Assembly (NCBI RefSeq): GCF_014649695.1
Contig: NZ_BMTN01000011.1
Coordinates: 124,001 to 188,000 of the forward strand
Reading direction: 5' to 3'
DNA from: Streptomyces kurssanovii
Lineage (GTDB): Bacteria > Actinomycetota > Actinomycetes > Streptomycetales > Streptomycetaceae
DNA length: 64,000 nt
Part shown: positions 37,172 through 45,192 of the stretch, in pieces
Position numbering within the stretch: the first letter of the stretch is position 1
Layout of the letters: the number at the start of each line of letters is the position of its first letter
Program-made: the position numbers and the translations under genes
Notes under the pieces: generated by a model
Told to the model about the DNA's origin: nothing
The model's input: only the letters and a program-made list of their open reading frames with translations
The model's database searches: none

Positions 37172-37920
37172 TCCGTGTTGCTGCCGTGGGAGACATCCAT
37201 CTGGCGCCGGACAGCCGGGGACTGCTGCGCCCCGCCTGGGAGACGCTCGGTGATTGCGCCGACATGCTGCTGCTGGCGGGCGACCTGACCCGCCACGGCA
37301 CCGTCGAGGAGGCGGAGGTGGTGGCCGACGAGATCAAGGGGCTGCCCGTGCCGGTCGTCGCGGTACTGGGGAACCACGACTACCACAGTGACCTTCAGGA
37401 CGAGGTGGCGGGCCTGCTGGAGCGGGCCGGCGCGACCGTCCTCGAGGGCGAGGGAACAGTGCTGGATGTCGGCGGCACGAAGGTCGGCATCGCCGGTACG
37501 AAGGGCTTCGGAGGCGGCTTCGCGGGCCGCAGCGCGGGCGAGTTCGGCGAGCCGGAGATGAGGTCCTTCGTCCGCTACAGCCGCCGGTGCGCGGCCGATC
37601 TGGCACGTTCCCTGCTCGATCTGCGGGAACAGGGCTGCGAGGTCCTCATCGCCCTCATGCACTTCTCACCGGTCCCCGACACGCTCGCCGGGGAGCCGCC
37701 GGAGATCTATCCGTTCCTGGGCACGTATCTCCTCGCGGAGGCGGTCGACGAGGCGGAGGCGGACCTGGCGGTGCACGGCCACGCCCACATGGGCACCGAG
37801 CACGGGATGACCGCCGGCGGTGTCAAGGTGCGCAATGTCGCGCAGCCGGTCATCGGCCACGCCTTCGCCCTGTACCACGTCCCCGTCGGCGTCCGGATCG
37901 ACGTACCGGCCGTCGGCTGA
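37168..37920 (+). CDS. Calcineurin-type metallophosphoesterase
   Basis: A 250-residue phosphoesterase with all expected metal blocks: GDIHLAP, LLAGDLTRHG, VLGNHDYHSD, ALMHFSPVPD and HGHAHMG. It would hydrolyse a phosphate mono- or diester in the cytoplasm. GTG 37168 is coupled to the BON gene. Together with the nucleotidyltransferase this makes an enzyme pair that could add and remove a nucleotide or phosphate, but the substrate is unknown. Confidence 0.9.
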   Translation: MIRVAAVGDIHLAPDSRGLLRPAWETLGDCADMLLLAGDLTRHGTVEEAEVVADEIKGLPVPVVAVLGNHDYHSDLQDEVAGLLERAGATVLEGEGTVLDVGGTKVGIAGTKGFGGGFAGRSAGEFGEPEMRSFVRYSRRCAADLARSLLDLREQGCEVLIALMHFSPVPDTLAGEPPEIYPFLGTYLLAEAVDEAEADLAVHGHAHMGTEHGMTAGGVKVRNVAQPVIGHAFALYHVPVGVRIDVPAVG

Positions 37921-38083
37921 GAGGTTTTGGCCGCACACGCCCGGGCAGGTGCGTGTTGTGCTTCGGACAGGAGGCACGCCCCGTGGGAGCGGATGCTCCG
38001 GGTGCGTCAGGCCCCTGTCCGTGTTCCCCGGGTGACTCGATTTCCGGCATAGCAGCCCCCATATCCCAGGGAGTCGCGACATC

Positions 38084-38902
38084 ATGCCCACGTTCGCTCA
38101 CACCAAGCACTCTCACTCCGACGCCCCCGACACAGCGGCCGCCTTCCGCAGGCTGGCGGAACTCGACGACGGACCCGAGCGGCAGGAAGTACGCCAGGAG
38201 ATCGTGTCCGCCTGGCTGCCGATGGCCGAACGGATCGCCGGCCGGTTCCGCAACCGCGGCGAGTCCATCGAGGACCTTCAGCAGGTCGCCGCTCTCGGCC
38301 TGGTCAAGGCGGTCGACCGGTACGACCCCTCACGCGGCGCGTTCGAGAGCTTCGCGGTGCCCACCGTCGTGGGCGAGGTGAAGCGGCACTTCCGCGACCA
38401 CATGTGGGCCCTGCACGTGCCGCGCCGCGTCCAGGATCTGCGCAACCGCGTCCGGTTCGCGCGCCAGGACCTCGTACAGACCGTCTCGGGGCGCGCCCCG
38501 ACGGTCGCGGAGATCGCCGAGCGCGCCGGTGTGTCCGAGGAGGACGCGCTGGTCGGTCTGGAGGCTCTGGAGAGCTTCACGGCGCTGTCCCTCGACGCGG
38601 AACTCCCGGGCGCCGACGACGGCTACTCGCTCAGCGACACGCTGGGATCGGCCGATCCCGCCCTCGACGTGCTCGTGGACCGTGAAGCGGTGAAGCCGGG
38701 ACTGCGCAAGCTGCCCGAGCGTGAGCAGAACATCCTGTACATGCGCTTCTTCCGCGACATGACCCAGAGCAGCATCGCGCAGACGCTGGGCATCTCCCAG
38801 ATGCACGTGTCCCGGCTGATCAGCCGGAGCTGCGACCAGCTGCGCAACGAGGTCATGCGGGACGAGGCCGTGCACGAGGACGTCATGCGGCGCGCCGCAT
38901 AG
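38084..38902 (+). CDS. Sigma-B/F-family RNA polymerase sigma factor
   Basis: 272 residues. Region 2: AWLPMAERIAGRFRNRGESI, EDLQQVAALGLVKAVDRYD and AFESFAVPTVVGEVKRHFRD. Region 4: MTQSSIAQTLGISQMHVSRL. It is clearly paralogous to the sigma factor at 34140 but has a shorter N-terminus. Its 3' end overlaps the convergent PAS/GAF gene by 20 nt. No dedicated anti-sigma gene is adjacent; those at 33589, 35026 or 53287 are candidates. Confidence 0.93.
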   Translation: MPTFAHTKHSHSDAPDTAAAFRRLAELDDGPERQEVRQEIVSAWLPMAERIAGRFRNRGESIEDLQQVAALGLVKAVDRYDPSRGAFESFAVPTVVGEVKRHFRDHMWALHVPRRVQDLRNRVRFARQDLVQTVSGRAPTVAEIAERAGVSEEDALVGLEALESFTALSLDAELPGADDGYSLSDTLGSADPALDVLVDREAVKPGLRKLPEREQNILYMRFFRDMTQSSIAQTLGISQMHVSRLISRSCDQLRNEVMRDEAVHEDVMRRAA

Positions 38903-40049
38903 CCAGCGCGACGTGCCGCGAGACGACGTCGACGGCACGGGCGTGCGCCATCGGGAAGGCGGGGGTGCCTCCGCTGCGGAACAGCGACAGCACCGCGAGG
39001 ACCCGGCCCCCTCCCTCGCCGCGTTCCTGGACGGGCACGCACAGCAGGGACGTCACGTCGGCCTGGACCAGGACGGAGTCACCGTCCCCGTCACGGCCGA
39101 AGCAGTCGAGGTCCTCCGGGCGCACCTGGAGCAGCGAGGAGCCTTCGCCGGCGCAGTCGACGACGATCGGGCAGCCGGCGGGGTCCTGGGCGGCTATGCG
39201 TGCCGCCAGCGCGGCCGCCTCCTCGCCGGCCGGGCCCCGTACGGCGATACGGCGCAGACCGGCGCCGGTGACGAGGTCGGCGACGGCCCAGTCCGCGCCG
39301 TGTTCGGCGAGGACCGCCGCGGCCGCGCCGAGCGCCGCTTCCGGTTCGCCGGCGGGCGCGCGCAGCAGGGCGGTGGTCATGCCGTCCAAGAGGTCCATCT
39401 GGGCCGCGTGCGCGGCGGCTTCGGCAAGGTCGGGGGCGGTGGCGCGGCGGAGTCTGGTCCCGGGCCGGCCGGCCCGGCCGTCGTCCCGCCGGTCGTGGGT
39501 CATCTCGGACTGCAGGACCATGAGCACGGCGGGTTGAGGCTCGTTCGGGGGGCGCAGGGCGGTAAGTGTGGCCCGCAGCGTCTCCTCCGGACGCTGCTGG
39601 AGATGTACGCGCAGACTGCGCGGCCCCTCTCCCCTGGCGACGGCGGCCGCCTGCGAGCGCAGAGCACCGCGGTCGCCGGGGCGCAGCAGCCCGGACAGCG
39701 GCCGGCCGGCGGCGAAGCCGGCCCGTACACCGGTGAGGTCCGTGGCGGCGAGGTTCATCCGGCGGACGACGGTGTCACCCCCGATGAGTGCCACGGGCAG
39801 CGGCAGCCGCTGGAAGAGGGCCCGGAGGAGCTGGAGCTCCGTACGGTCCGCCGCCGCACGGGCCGGGCCCTGAGACGCCAGGCGCTCGTACTTGGGCCAC
39901 AGGGTCTCCGATACGTGCTGGAGTTCGAACAGGGCCGCGTCCAGAAGGGTCTGCTGCTCGTCCGACGGCAGTCCCCGCGCGGCTTTCAGCTCAGCCACCC
40001 GGCGGACGAAATCCTCGAGGTCACCGCCGAACTCATCGCTCTGCGCCAT
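38883..40049 (-). CDS. PAS and GAF domain sensor protein
   Basis: 388 residues without an output domain. An N-terminal helix (FVRRVAELKAARGLPSDEQQ) is followed by a PAS-like domain (about 80-185: RLPLPVALIGGDTVVRRMNL to TLTALRPP). A GAF domain comes next (about 220-388), ending in VSRHVALAMRRAA. Proteins of this type in Streptomyces feed signals to ANTAR or phosphatase partners; the GAF/ANTAR gene at 40169 is divergent from it. The ligand is unknown. Confidence 0.8.
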   Translation of the reverse strand: MAQSDEFGGDLEDFVRRVAELKAARGLPSDEQQTLLDAALFELQHVSETLWPKYERLASQGPARAAADRTELQLLRALFQRLPLPVALIGGDTVVRRMNLAATDLTGVRAGFAAGRPLSGLLRPGDRGALRSQAAAVARGEGPRSLRVHLQQRPEETLRATLTALRPPNEPQPAVLMVLQSEMTHDRRDDGRAGRPGTRLRRATAPDLAEAAAHAAQMDLLDGMTTALLRAPAGEPEAALGAAAAVLAEHGADWAVADLVTGAGLRRIAVRGPAGEEAAALAARIAAQDPAGCPIVVDCAGEGSSLLQVRPEDLDCFGRDGDGDSVLVQADVTSLLCVPVQERGEGGGRVLAVLSLFRSGGTPAFPMAHARAVDVVSRHVALAMRRAA

Positions 40050-40168
40050 GGGAGAAATTTATCCGACCGGGCGGCGGCGCAACGCGACGACCTGGAGTTC
40101 GGCATGAGGCACCGGGGGTTTGTGGTGCGAGGGGGCGGGCAGCCGCACCCGCGGAAGGAGGACACGCA

Positions 40169-40861
40169 ATGCTGCCCCCGACGGACCTGACCGTGGGACC
40201 CGCCGCCGGCGCCCGTGACCTTTCGGACTTCACGGAGGCGGCGATGCGCTGCGTGGAGCCCTGCTGCGGCGCCGCGACCACGGTCACCGACGGCTCGGCC
40301 GAGCGCCGTGCCGCCGCCACCCACCCCGATCTGACGACGCTGATCTCCGTCGAGCTCGATTCGGGCGAAGGTCCCACCTCGAGCGCCCTGGACACGGGCG
40401 AGCCCGTCGCGGCCGTCGATCTGCTGGACGAGGAGCGCTGGCCCGACTACCGCGCCGCGGCCCTGGAGTCCGGTATCCGCTCCAGCTTCACGATGCCGTT
40501 CCGGCGCAGCGAGGTGGAGGTGACCCTGAGCCTCTACAGCTTCCATCCCGGGGCGTTCGCCCATCTGGCGCATCATCCGGTGGTCGTGCTGGGCGAGCAG
40601 TTCGCCCAGGGGCTGGTGCGCGACCACTTCTACCGGGTGGCTCTCGCCCAGGTGAACCAGCTCGAGACGGCGCTGGACTCACGCGCCGTCATAGACCAGG
40701 CCAGCGGCATCCTGATGCACGCCCTGGGCTGCGGCCCGGCCGAGGCCTTCGACGTCCTGCGGCGCTTCTCGCAGCGGACGAACCGCAAGTTGAGCGCGGT
40801 GGCGGAGGAGATCGTGCGCAGCAGGGGCCGCAGTCTGCGGACGCAGCAGCACCCTCAGTGA
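40169..40861 (+). CDS. GAF and ANTAR domain transcription antitermination regulator
   Basis: 230 residues. GAF covers about 15-150, and a C-terminal ANTAR domain about 165-220 (VIDQASGILMHALGCGPAEA, then FDVLRRFSQRTNRKLSAVAE). ANTAR proteins bind paired RNA hairpins to prevent termination. ATG 40169 has a strong GGAAGGAGG box; upstream open frame is shadow. It is divergent from the PAS/GAF sensor, and the P450 gene follows 55 nt downstream. Confidence 0.88.
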   Translation: MLPPTDLTVGPAAGARDLSDFTEAAMRCVEPCCGAATTVTDGSAERRAAATHPDLTTLISVELDSGEGPTSSALDTGEPVAAVDLLDEERWPDYRAAALESGIRSSFTMPFRRSEVEVTLSLYSFHPGAFAHLAHHPVVVLGEQFAQGLVRDHFYRVALAQVNQLETALDSRAVIDQASGILMHALGCGPAEAFDVLRRFSQRTNRKLSAVAEEIVRSRGRSLRTQQHPQ

Positions 40862-40899
40862 CCACATCAGGGCGAATGAGGGCATTTCACCGGGGCGAC

Positions 40900-40914
40900 G
40901 GGGAACGCTTCCCC
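40900..40914 (+). promoter_or_regulatory. Hairpin occupying the P450 ribosome binding site
   Basis: GGGGAA, 3-nt loop, TTCCCC, ending 2 nt before ATG 40917. The only purine-rich stretch that could bind the ribosome is inside the stem, so it could limit translation or be an ANTAR-type target half. This is inference from position. Confidence 0.4.
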
Positions 40915-40916
40915 GC

Positions 40917-42167
40917 ATGGAACTACGCGAGATCCTTCGCCCCGACGCCACTCTGCCCGCGCTCCTCGAGGGGTACGCCTGGCTGCCCGACCTGATGCGG
41001 CGCAGTGGCGGCGCCCCCGTGCGGACCCGGCTCATGGGCCGCCCGGCGATCGCCCTGCACGGCCTCGACGCGGTGCCCTTCTTCTACGACGAGCAGCACA
41101 TCGCACGCCGTTCCGCGCTGCCCGGGCCCGTCCTGGACACGCTCTTCGGCCGGGGAGCCGTGCACACGCTCGACGGCCCGGCGCACCGCGCCCGCAAGGC
41201 CCTGTTCGTCTCCCTCCTCAAGGACGCGACGGCAGTGGACGCGCTTGCCGGAGAGGCCGTGAAGGAGTGGGACGCCGCCACCGCCGAGTGGGCACACCGG
41301 CCGCGGATCGAACTGTTCACCGAGGCGAGCGTGGTGATCACCCGCGCCGTCTGCGACTGGGCGGGGGTGCCCCGCGGGGAGGACGACGGCCGGGCCACGG
41401 CGCGCGACCTGGTCGCGATGGTCGACGGCTTCGCCACCGCGGGTCCACGGCACTGGCGTGCGCGGAAGGCCCGTACCCGCCAGGAGGAACGGCTGAGCGC
41501 CCTGATCGAGGAGGTCCGCCGGAGCGGGACGGAGCACTCGGGCTCCGCGCTGCACGCCGTGGCACTTCACCGCGACGACGCCGACGAGTTGCTGGACCCC
41601 CACACCGCCGCGGTCGAGGTGCTCAACATCATCCGGCCTACCGCGGCGGTGGCCTGGTTCATGGCGTTCGCCGCCCATGCCATGCACCGGTGGCCGCGGC
41701 AGCGGGAGCTGCTGCGGGACGGCGGCCCCGAGTACGCGGAAGCCTTCGCGCATGAGGTCCGCCGCTTCTACCCGTTCGCGCCGTTCCTGGGCGGTGTCGC
41801 GGTGCGGGATCTCGAATGGCGGGGCGAGCGGATCGCCGAGGGCACACTCGTGCTGCTCGACGTCTACGGCCACCATCACGATCCGGCGCTCTGGCCCGAC
41901 CCGTACGTCTTCGAGCCCGCGCGGTTCGCCGACGGTGGGCCGGTCGGTGCGGACCTGCTCGTCCCGCAGGGCGGCGGCGACACGGCGACGGGCCACCGAT
42001 GCCCCGGCGAGGACGTCACCGTGACGCTGCTGAAGGCCTTGGTGCCACAGCTGGCGCGGCTGGAGCACGGTGTTCCGCCGCAGGACCTGTCGATCCCGCT
42101 GCGCCGGATCCCCACCCGCCCGGTCGACGGTTTCCTGCTGGCGCCCCGGCCGCCGGCCGCCGGCTGA
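40917..42167 (+). CDS. CYP152-family cytochrome P450 peroxygenase (OleT-like)
   Basis: A 416-residue P450 with the haem loop GHRCPGE (Cys362). The I-helix has R240-P241 (NIIRPTAAVAWF) in place of the usual acid-alcohol pair, the mark of H2O2-using fatty-acid peroxygenases. In LFGRGAVHTLDG, His83 lies six residues after F77, matching His85 of the decarboxylase OleT; most hydroxylases of the family have Gln. It may therefore hydroxylate or decarboxylate fatty acids to terminal alkenes using peroxide, with no redox partner. None is encoded nearby. Confidence 0.9.
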   Translation: MELREILRPDATLPALLEGYAWLPDLMRRSGGAPVRTRLMGRPAIALHGLDAVPFFYDEQHIARRSALPGPVLDTLFGRGAVHTLDGPAHRARKALFVSLLKDATAVDALAGEAVKEWDAATAEWAHRPRIELFTEASVVITRAVCDWAGVPRGEDDGRATARDLVAMVDGFATAGPRHWRARKARTRQEERLSALIEEVRRSGTEHSGSALHAVALHRDDADELLDPHTAAVEVLNIIRPTAAVAWFMAFAAHAMHRWPRQRELLRDGGPEYAEAFAHEVRRFYPFAPFLGGVAVRDLEWRGERIAEGTLVLLDVYGHHHDPALWPDPYVFEPARFADGGPVGADLLVPQGGGDTATGHRCPGEDVTVTLLKALVPQLARLEHGVPPQDLSIPLRRIPTRPVDGFLLAPRPPAAG

Positions 42168-42216
42168 CGCACCGGCGGACCGGACCAGGCCCGGCTCCGC
42201 CGCCCGCGCCGACGGG

Positions 42217-43458
42217 TCAGGGGACCCGGCGGCGCGGCGTCCTGCCCCACAGCCAGTCACGGAGGGCCGACAACCGCGGGCGCTTCTCCCGCCGTTCCCG
42301 GGTGTGGCGGTCGAGCTCCTCCATGAGACGCCGTGACCGGTGGTCCATGTCCAGCTCGTCGAGGATGCGGTCGATCTCGGTCAGCAGCGCACCGTGCAAC
42401 TGCCAGTGGCGCGGCTGTCGCTGCACGCCCTTGAGCAGCAGATCGGCGGCGTTGTCGCGGCTGGCCCGGGCGGCGGCGAGTTCCCCGGTGAGCCGCTCCT
42501 CCGCCGCGTCGGCGCTCTCGCTGGTCTGGGTCGTGACGAGGACGGCGAAGCTCACCAGCGTGTCGGCGACGTGCGAGAGGAGCTCCTCGAGGGCGACGCC
42601 CACCTCGTGGGAGAACAGCTCCTCCTCCCGCCGTTCCTTGGCGAGGTCGGTGATGGTGCGGGCCAGCACCCGCAGAACGACGGCGCAGATCTCCAGGGTG
42701 TCGAGGCCGGTACGGAGCACGATGCGGTGCAACAGGCCTTCCTTGACCCTGGGATTGAAGCGGAGGCTGTCCTCCGCCTGGCGCAGCGCCGCGTCCACGT
42801 CGGCGATGTCGTTGTCGAGCCTGCGGGCCTCGTGGAGCCGGGCCGCCGCGCGCTCAACCGGGGTGGGGCTCGTCAGCTCCTCACCGATCCGCAGGAGCAG
42901 CCGTCGCATGCGCCGCCCGAGGTCCTCGATCGACTCTCCCGCGGCCTCCACCCAGACCGGCGGTACGAAAAGCATGTTGAAGAGGAGCCCCACGACGGCG
43001 CCGATGAGGGTCTCGAGCACCCGGTCCCAGGCGGCGCCGGTCACCTGGGTCACGCCGAGCACGAGCATGGCGCTGATCGCGACCTCGGGGACGAACTCGT
43101 CGACCCGCACGAATCTGCCGACGACCAGCGAGGCCAGGATGATCAGCCCGAGGCTCCACCAGGTCAGACCGACGAGCGCGCTGAAGCCGATGGCGATGAG
43201 GACGCCGACGACGACGGAGTTCACCCGGCGCACACCGGTGGTGATCGTGGAGTAGAGAGTGACCTGGACGACCAGCAGCGCGGTCAGGGGGGCGGTGAGC
43301 GGGGCGACCGGACTGTCGAGCACCTGCACGGCGACCACGTACGAGATGGTCGCCGCCGCGGTCGACCGCACGGTCTGTACGACGGCCGGTTCCTTGCTCC
43401 GGCTGACGATGCCGGCCACCGGCGCTCGCAGCCTCGTGCGGGCCTCAACCTCAGACAC
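42217..43458 (-). CDS. FUSC/aromatic acid exporter-family membrane protein
   Basis: 413 residues. The N-terminal half has about five or six membrane helices (TISYVVAVQVL, ALLVVQVTLYST, SVVVGVLIAIGFSALVGL, GLIILASLVVGRF, AISAMLVLGV, IGAVVGLLFNMLF). The C-terminal half is a cytoplasmic helical bundle, the layout of FUSC/YccS-like transporters at half size. Substrate is unknown; relatives export aromatic acids or toxic compounds. GTG 43458 is preceded by GGAAGG. Convergent with the P450 gene. Confidence 0.85.
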   Translation of the reverse strand: MSEVEARTRLRAPVAGIVSRSKEPAVVQTVRSTAAATISYVVAVQVLDSPVAPLTAPLTALLVVQVTLYSTITTGVRRVNSVVVGVLIAIGFSALVGLTWWSLGLIILASLVVGRFVRVDEFVPEVAISAMLVLGVTQVTGAAWDRVLETLIGAVVGLLFNMLFVPPVWVEAAGESIEDLGRRMRRLLLRIGEELTSPTPVERAAARLHEARRLDNDIADVDAALRQAEDSLRFNPRVKEGLLHRIVLRTGLDTLEICAVVLRVLARTITDLAKERREEELFSHEVGVALEELLSHVADTLVSFAVLVTTQTSESADAAEERLTGELAAARASRDNAADLLLKGVQRQPRHWQLHGALLTEIDRILDELDMDHRSRRLMEELDRHTRERREKRPRLSALRDWLWGRTPRRRVP

Positions 43459-43518
43459 CTTCGTCCTTCCCCGCTCCCTCGCCCGGACCCGTGCGTGCCG
43501 GTCTGTCCGGGATCCCCC

Positions 43519-43770
43519 TCAGCGCCCGCCGGATGCCGCGCCCTCGCCGACGGCCGGTGCGGCCGACCTGATCCGGCGGCCCACGTAGGTCTCGGCGGCC
43601 AGCAGCGCGTCGCGGGCCGTGCGCTCGCACATGAGCACACACAGTGTGTACGCGGTGTCCTCGAACCGTCGCCGCGCGGAGTCGTCGTGGGGAGCGGCGA
43701 GGACGTAATGTTCCTGCGCCCGGTAGCGGGCAATCAGCCTGGTGATCACACTCGTGTCGGGCATCAGCAT
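43519..43770 (-). CDS. DUF5133-type small protein
   Basis: 83 residues. The core VITRLIARYRAQEHYVLAAP, then ARRRFEDTAYTLCVLM and RTARDALLAAETYV, is characteristic of DUF5133, a helical ANTAR-like-length family in Streptomyces. ATG 43770 has GGGAG upstream. Located 61 nt before the FUSC gene on the same strand, so perhaps co-transcribed. Function is unknown. Confidence 0.82.
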   Translation of the reverse strand: MLMPDTSVITRLIARYRAQEHYVLAAPHDDSARRRFEDTAYTLCVLMCERTARDALLAAETYVGRRIRSAAPAVGEGAASGGR

Positions 43771-43959
43771 CGTGGTCTCCCGGTTTATGCGGCCCCCTGA
43801 CACGGCGGAGCGAGGTCCGTCCGGTGCCTCATTGTGAACCGGAGCGGTCCTGTCCGCCACACAGCTGGCTACTGTAGGTAGTCGCTGGTATGGAGGGGCC
43901 ACGGCACGCCGGAATCGACCGTTCACAGCCGCCGCCCCGGTTTTCACAGCTTTCCGGAT

Positions 43960-44973
43960 TCACAGGGGTGCCCGCAGGCTCGTGGAGCCGTCCTGCCAGG
44001 CGGCCATGAGCCGGTCGCCGAGGCGGTCCTCCAGGCAGGTCGTGGCCGCTATGCCGAAGGCGACGTCGGACGCGAGCGAGGGTTCGTCGGCGAGCAGTCC
44101 GCCGATGACGTCACGGCGCACGATCTGTTCGTGAACGGCGTCGGCGGTGACGTGCTCCGCGTAGAAGTGCTCGGCCGCGGGCCCCGCGCCGGTACGGCGC
44201 ATCGCCTCGGCGAGCCGGCGTGAACCGGGTGAGGACGTCACCTCGACGGTGGCGAAGTGCCCCACCAGAGCGCCCCGGTGGGCCCGGTGCAGGCCGAGGA
44301 GCGACATCAGGTTGACATTCGACAGCATCTCCGCCGGGGCGGCGTCGAGGTACCGGCCGTAGGAGGGGTCGAGGCCGAGGTCGGCCATCAGGTCGGCGAA
44401 GAGCCGGGCATGCACCCGCTCGGCGCGTCCGCCGCCGAACTCGTCGAACTCGACCGCCACGAAGGCGGCTTTGGCCCTGCCGTGCAGCCGTGGGATCACC
44501 CAGGCGTGGGGGTCGGCCTCCTTGAGGTGGTACAGGGAGCGCATGGCGGCGTACTCGCGCAGGTGCCAGAGCTGTCCCTCGTCCCTGAGGAAGTACGACA
44601 CACCCGTGCCGTCCACCGGTTCGACGAGCAGCTCGTCCAGTGCGTCGTGGACGTCCGGGTGGCCCGCGGTCCGGTCGCGGAGCGCGTGTAGGAAGCGCCG
44701 CTCCATCGCCGCGCGCACGGCGAGCAGCGCCGGGTCCCACTCCCAGGCCGGGTCCACCTCGGCGAAGCCCCGGTAGTGCAGTTCGTAGCTGACGTACAGG
44801 GCGAGTTGCAGGTCGTCACCGAGGGGGTCGGCGCGCTCCGCTGAGCCGGGGTCCGGCAGCGGTGCGCCGGCCGGGGCACGCAGGGCGTTCAGCACGCCGT
44901 GCGACAGTTCGCCCCGCGCGCCCGGCAGTTCGCCCTCCAGGGCCGCTTCCGTGGCCGTGACGAGGTCCGTCAT
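43960..44973 (-). CDS. Haem-oxygenase-like iron-containing redox enzyme
   Basis: 337 residues, all helical, of the HDO (haem-oxygenase-like diiron) superfamily. Likely metal-ligand helices contain YVSYELHYRGF, FDEFGGGRAERVHARLFADL, and HFYAEHVTADAVHEQIVRRD, each bringing Glu and His. HDO enzymes use a labile diiron site and O2. The CDGSH gene ends 3 nt upstream and could supply electrons or iron. Third gene of a methyltransferase/CDGSH/HDO operon. Substrate is unknown. Confidence 0.85.
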   Translation of the reverse strand: MTDLVTATEAALEGELPGARGELSHGVLNALRAPAGAPLPDPGSAERADPLGDDLQLALYVSYELHYRGFAEVDPAWEWDPALLAVRAAMERRFLHALRDRTAGHPDVHDALDELLVEPVDGTGVSYFLRDEGQLWHLREYAAMRSLYHLKEADPHAWVIPRLHGRAKAAFVAVEFDEFGGGRAERVHARLFADLMADLGLDPSYGRYLDAAPAEMLSNVNLMSLLGLHRAHRGALVGHFATVEVTSSPGSRRLAEAMRRTGAGPAAEHFYAEHVTADAVHEQIVRRDVIGGLLADEPSLASDVAFGIAATTCLEDRLGDRLMAAWQDGSTSLRAPL

Positions 44974-44976
44974 CGT

Positions 44977-45192
44977 TCACCTCCTGCCCCTTCGGCGGTG
45001 ACTGGTGTCGCACCACGGGTACGTCCGGCTGCGCCGGCAGGTGCACAGCGCGACGGTGAACCGGTCGGACCGCACAATGGTCCCGTCGTCCAGGACGACC
45101 TCGACGGGGCCCTCCACCAGCATCGGGCCCTCCCTGGTCACCGTCACACGGCAGGGGTCCGGGGCCGTTAGGTCCTCATGCTCGATCGGCAC
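44977..45192 (-). CDS. CDGSH iron-sulfur domain protein
   Basis: 71 residues. The cluster motif CTCRRSRTYPWCDTSH fits C-x-C-x2-S-x3-P-x-C-D-x-x-H with C50, C52, C61 and H65, so it should hold a redox-active [2Fe-2S] cluster with three Cys and one His. The Gly of CDGSH is Thr here. GTG 45192 lies inside the end of the methyltransferase gene (17-nt overlap). The tight spacing to the HDO gene suggests it donates electrons or clusters to that enzyme. Confidence 0.9.
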   Translation of the reverse strand: MPIEHEDLTAPDPCRVTVTREGPMLVEGPVEVVLDDGTIVRSDRFTVALCTCRRSRTYPWCDTSHRRRGRR

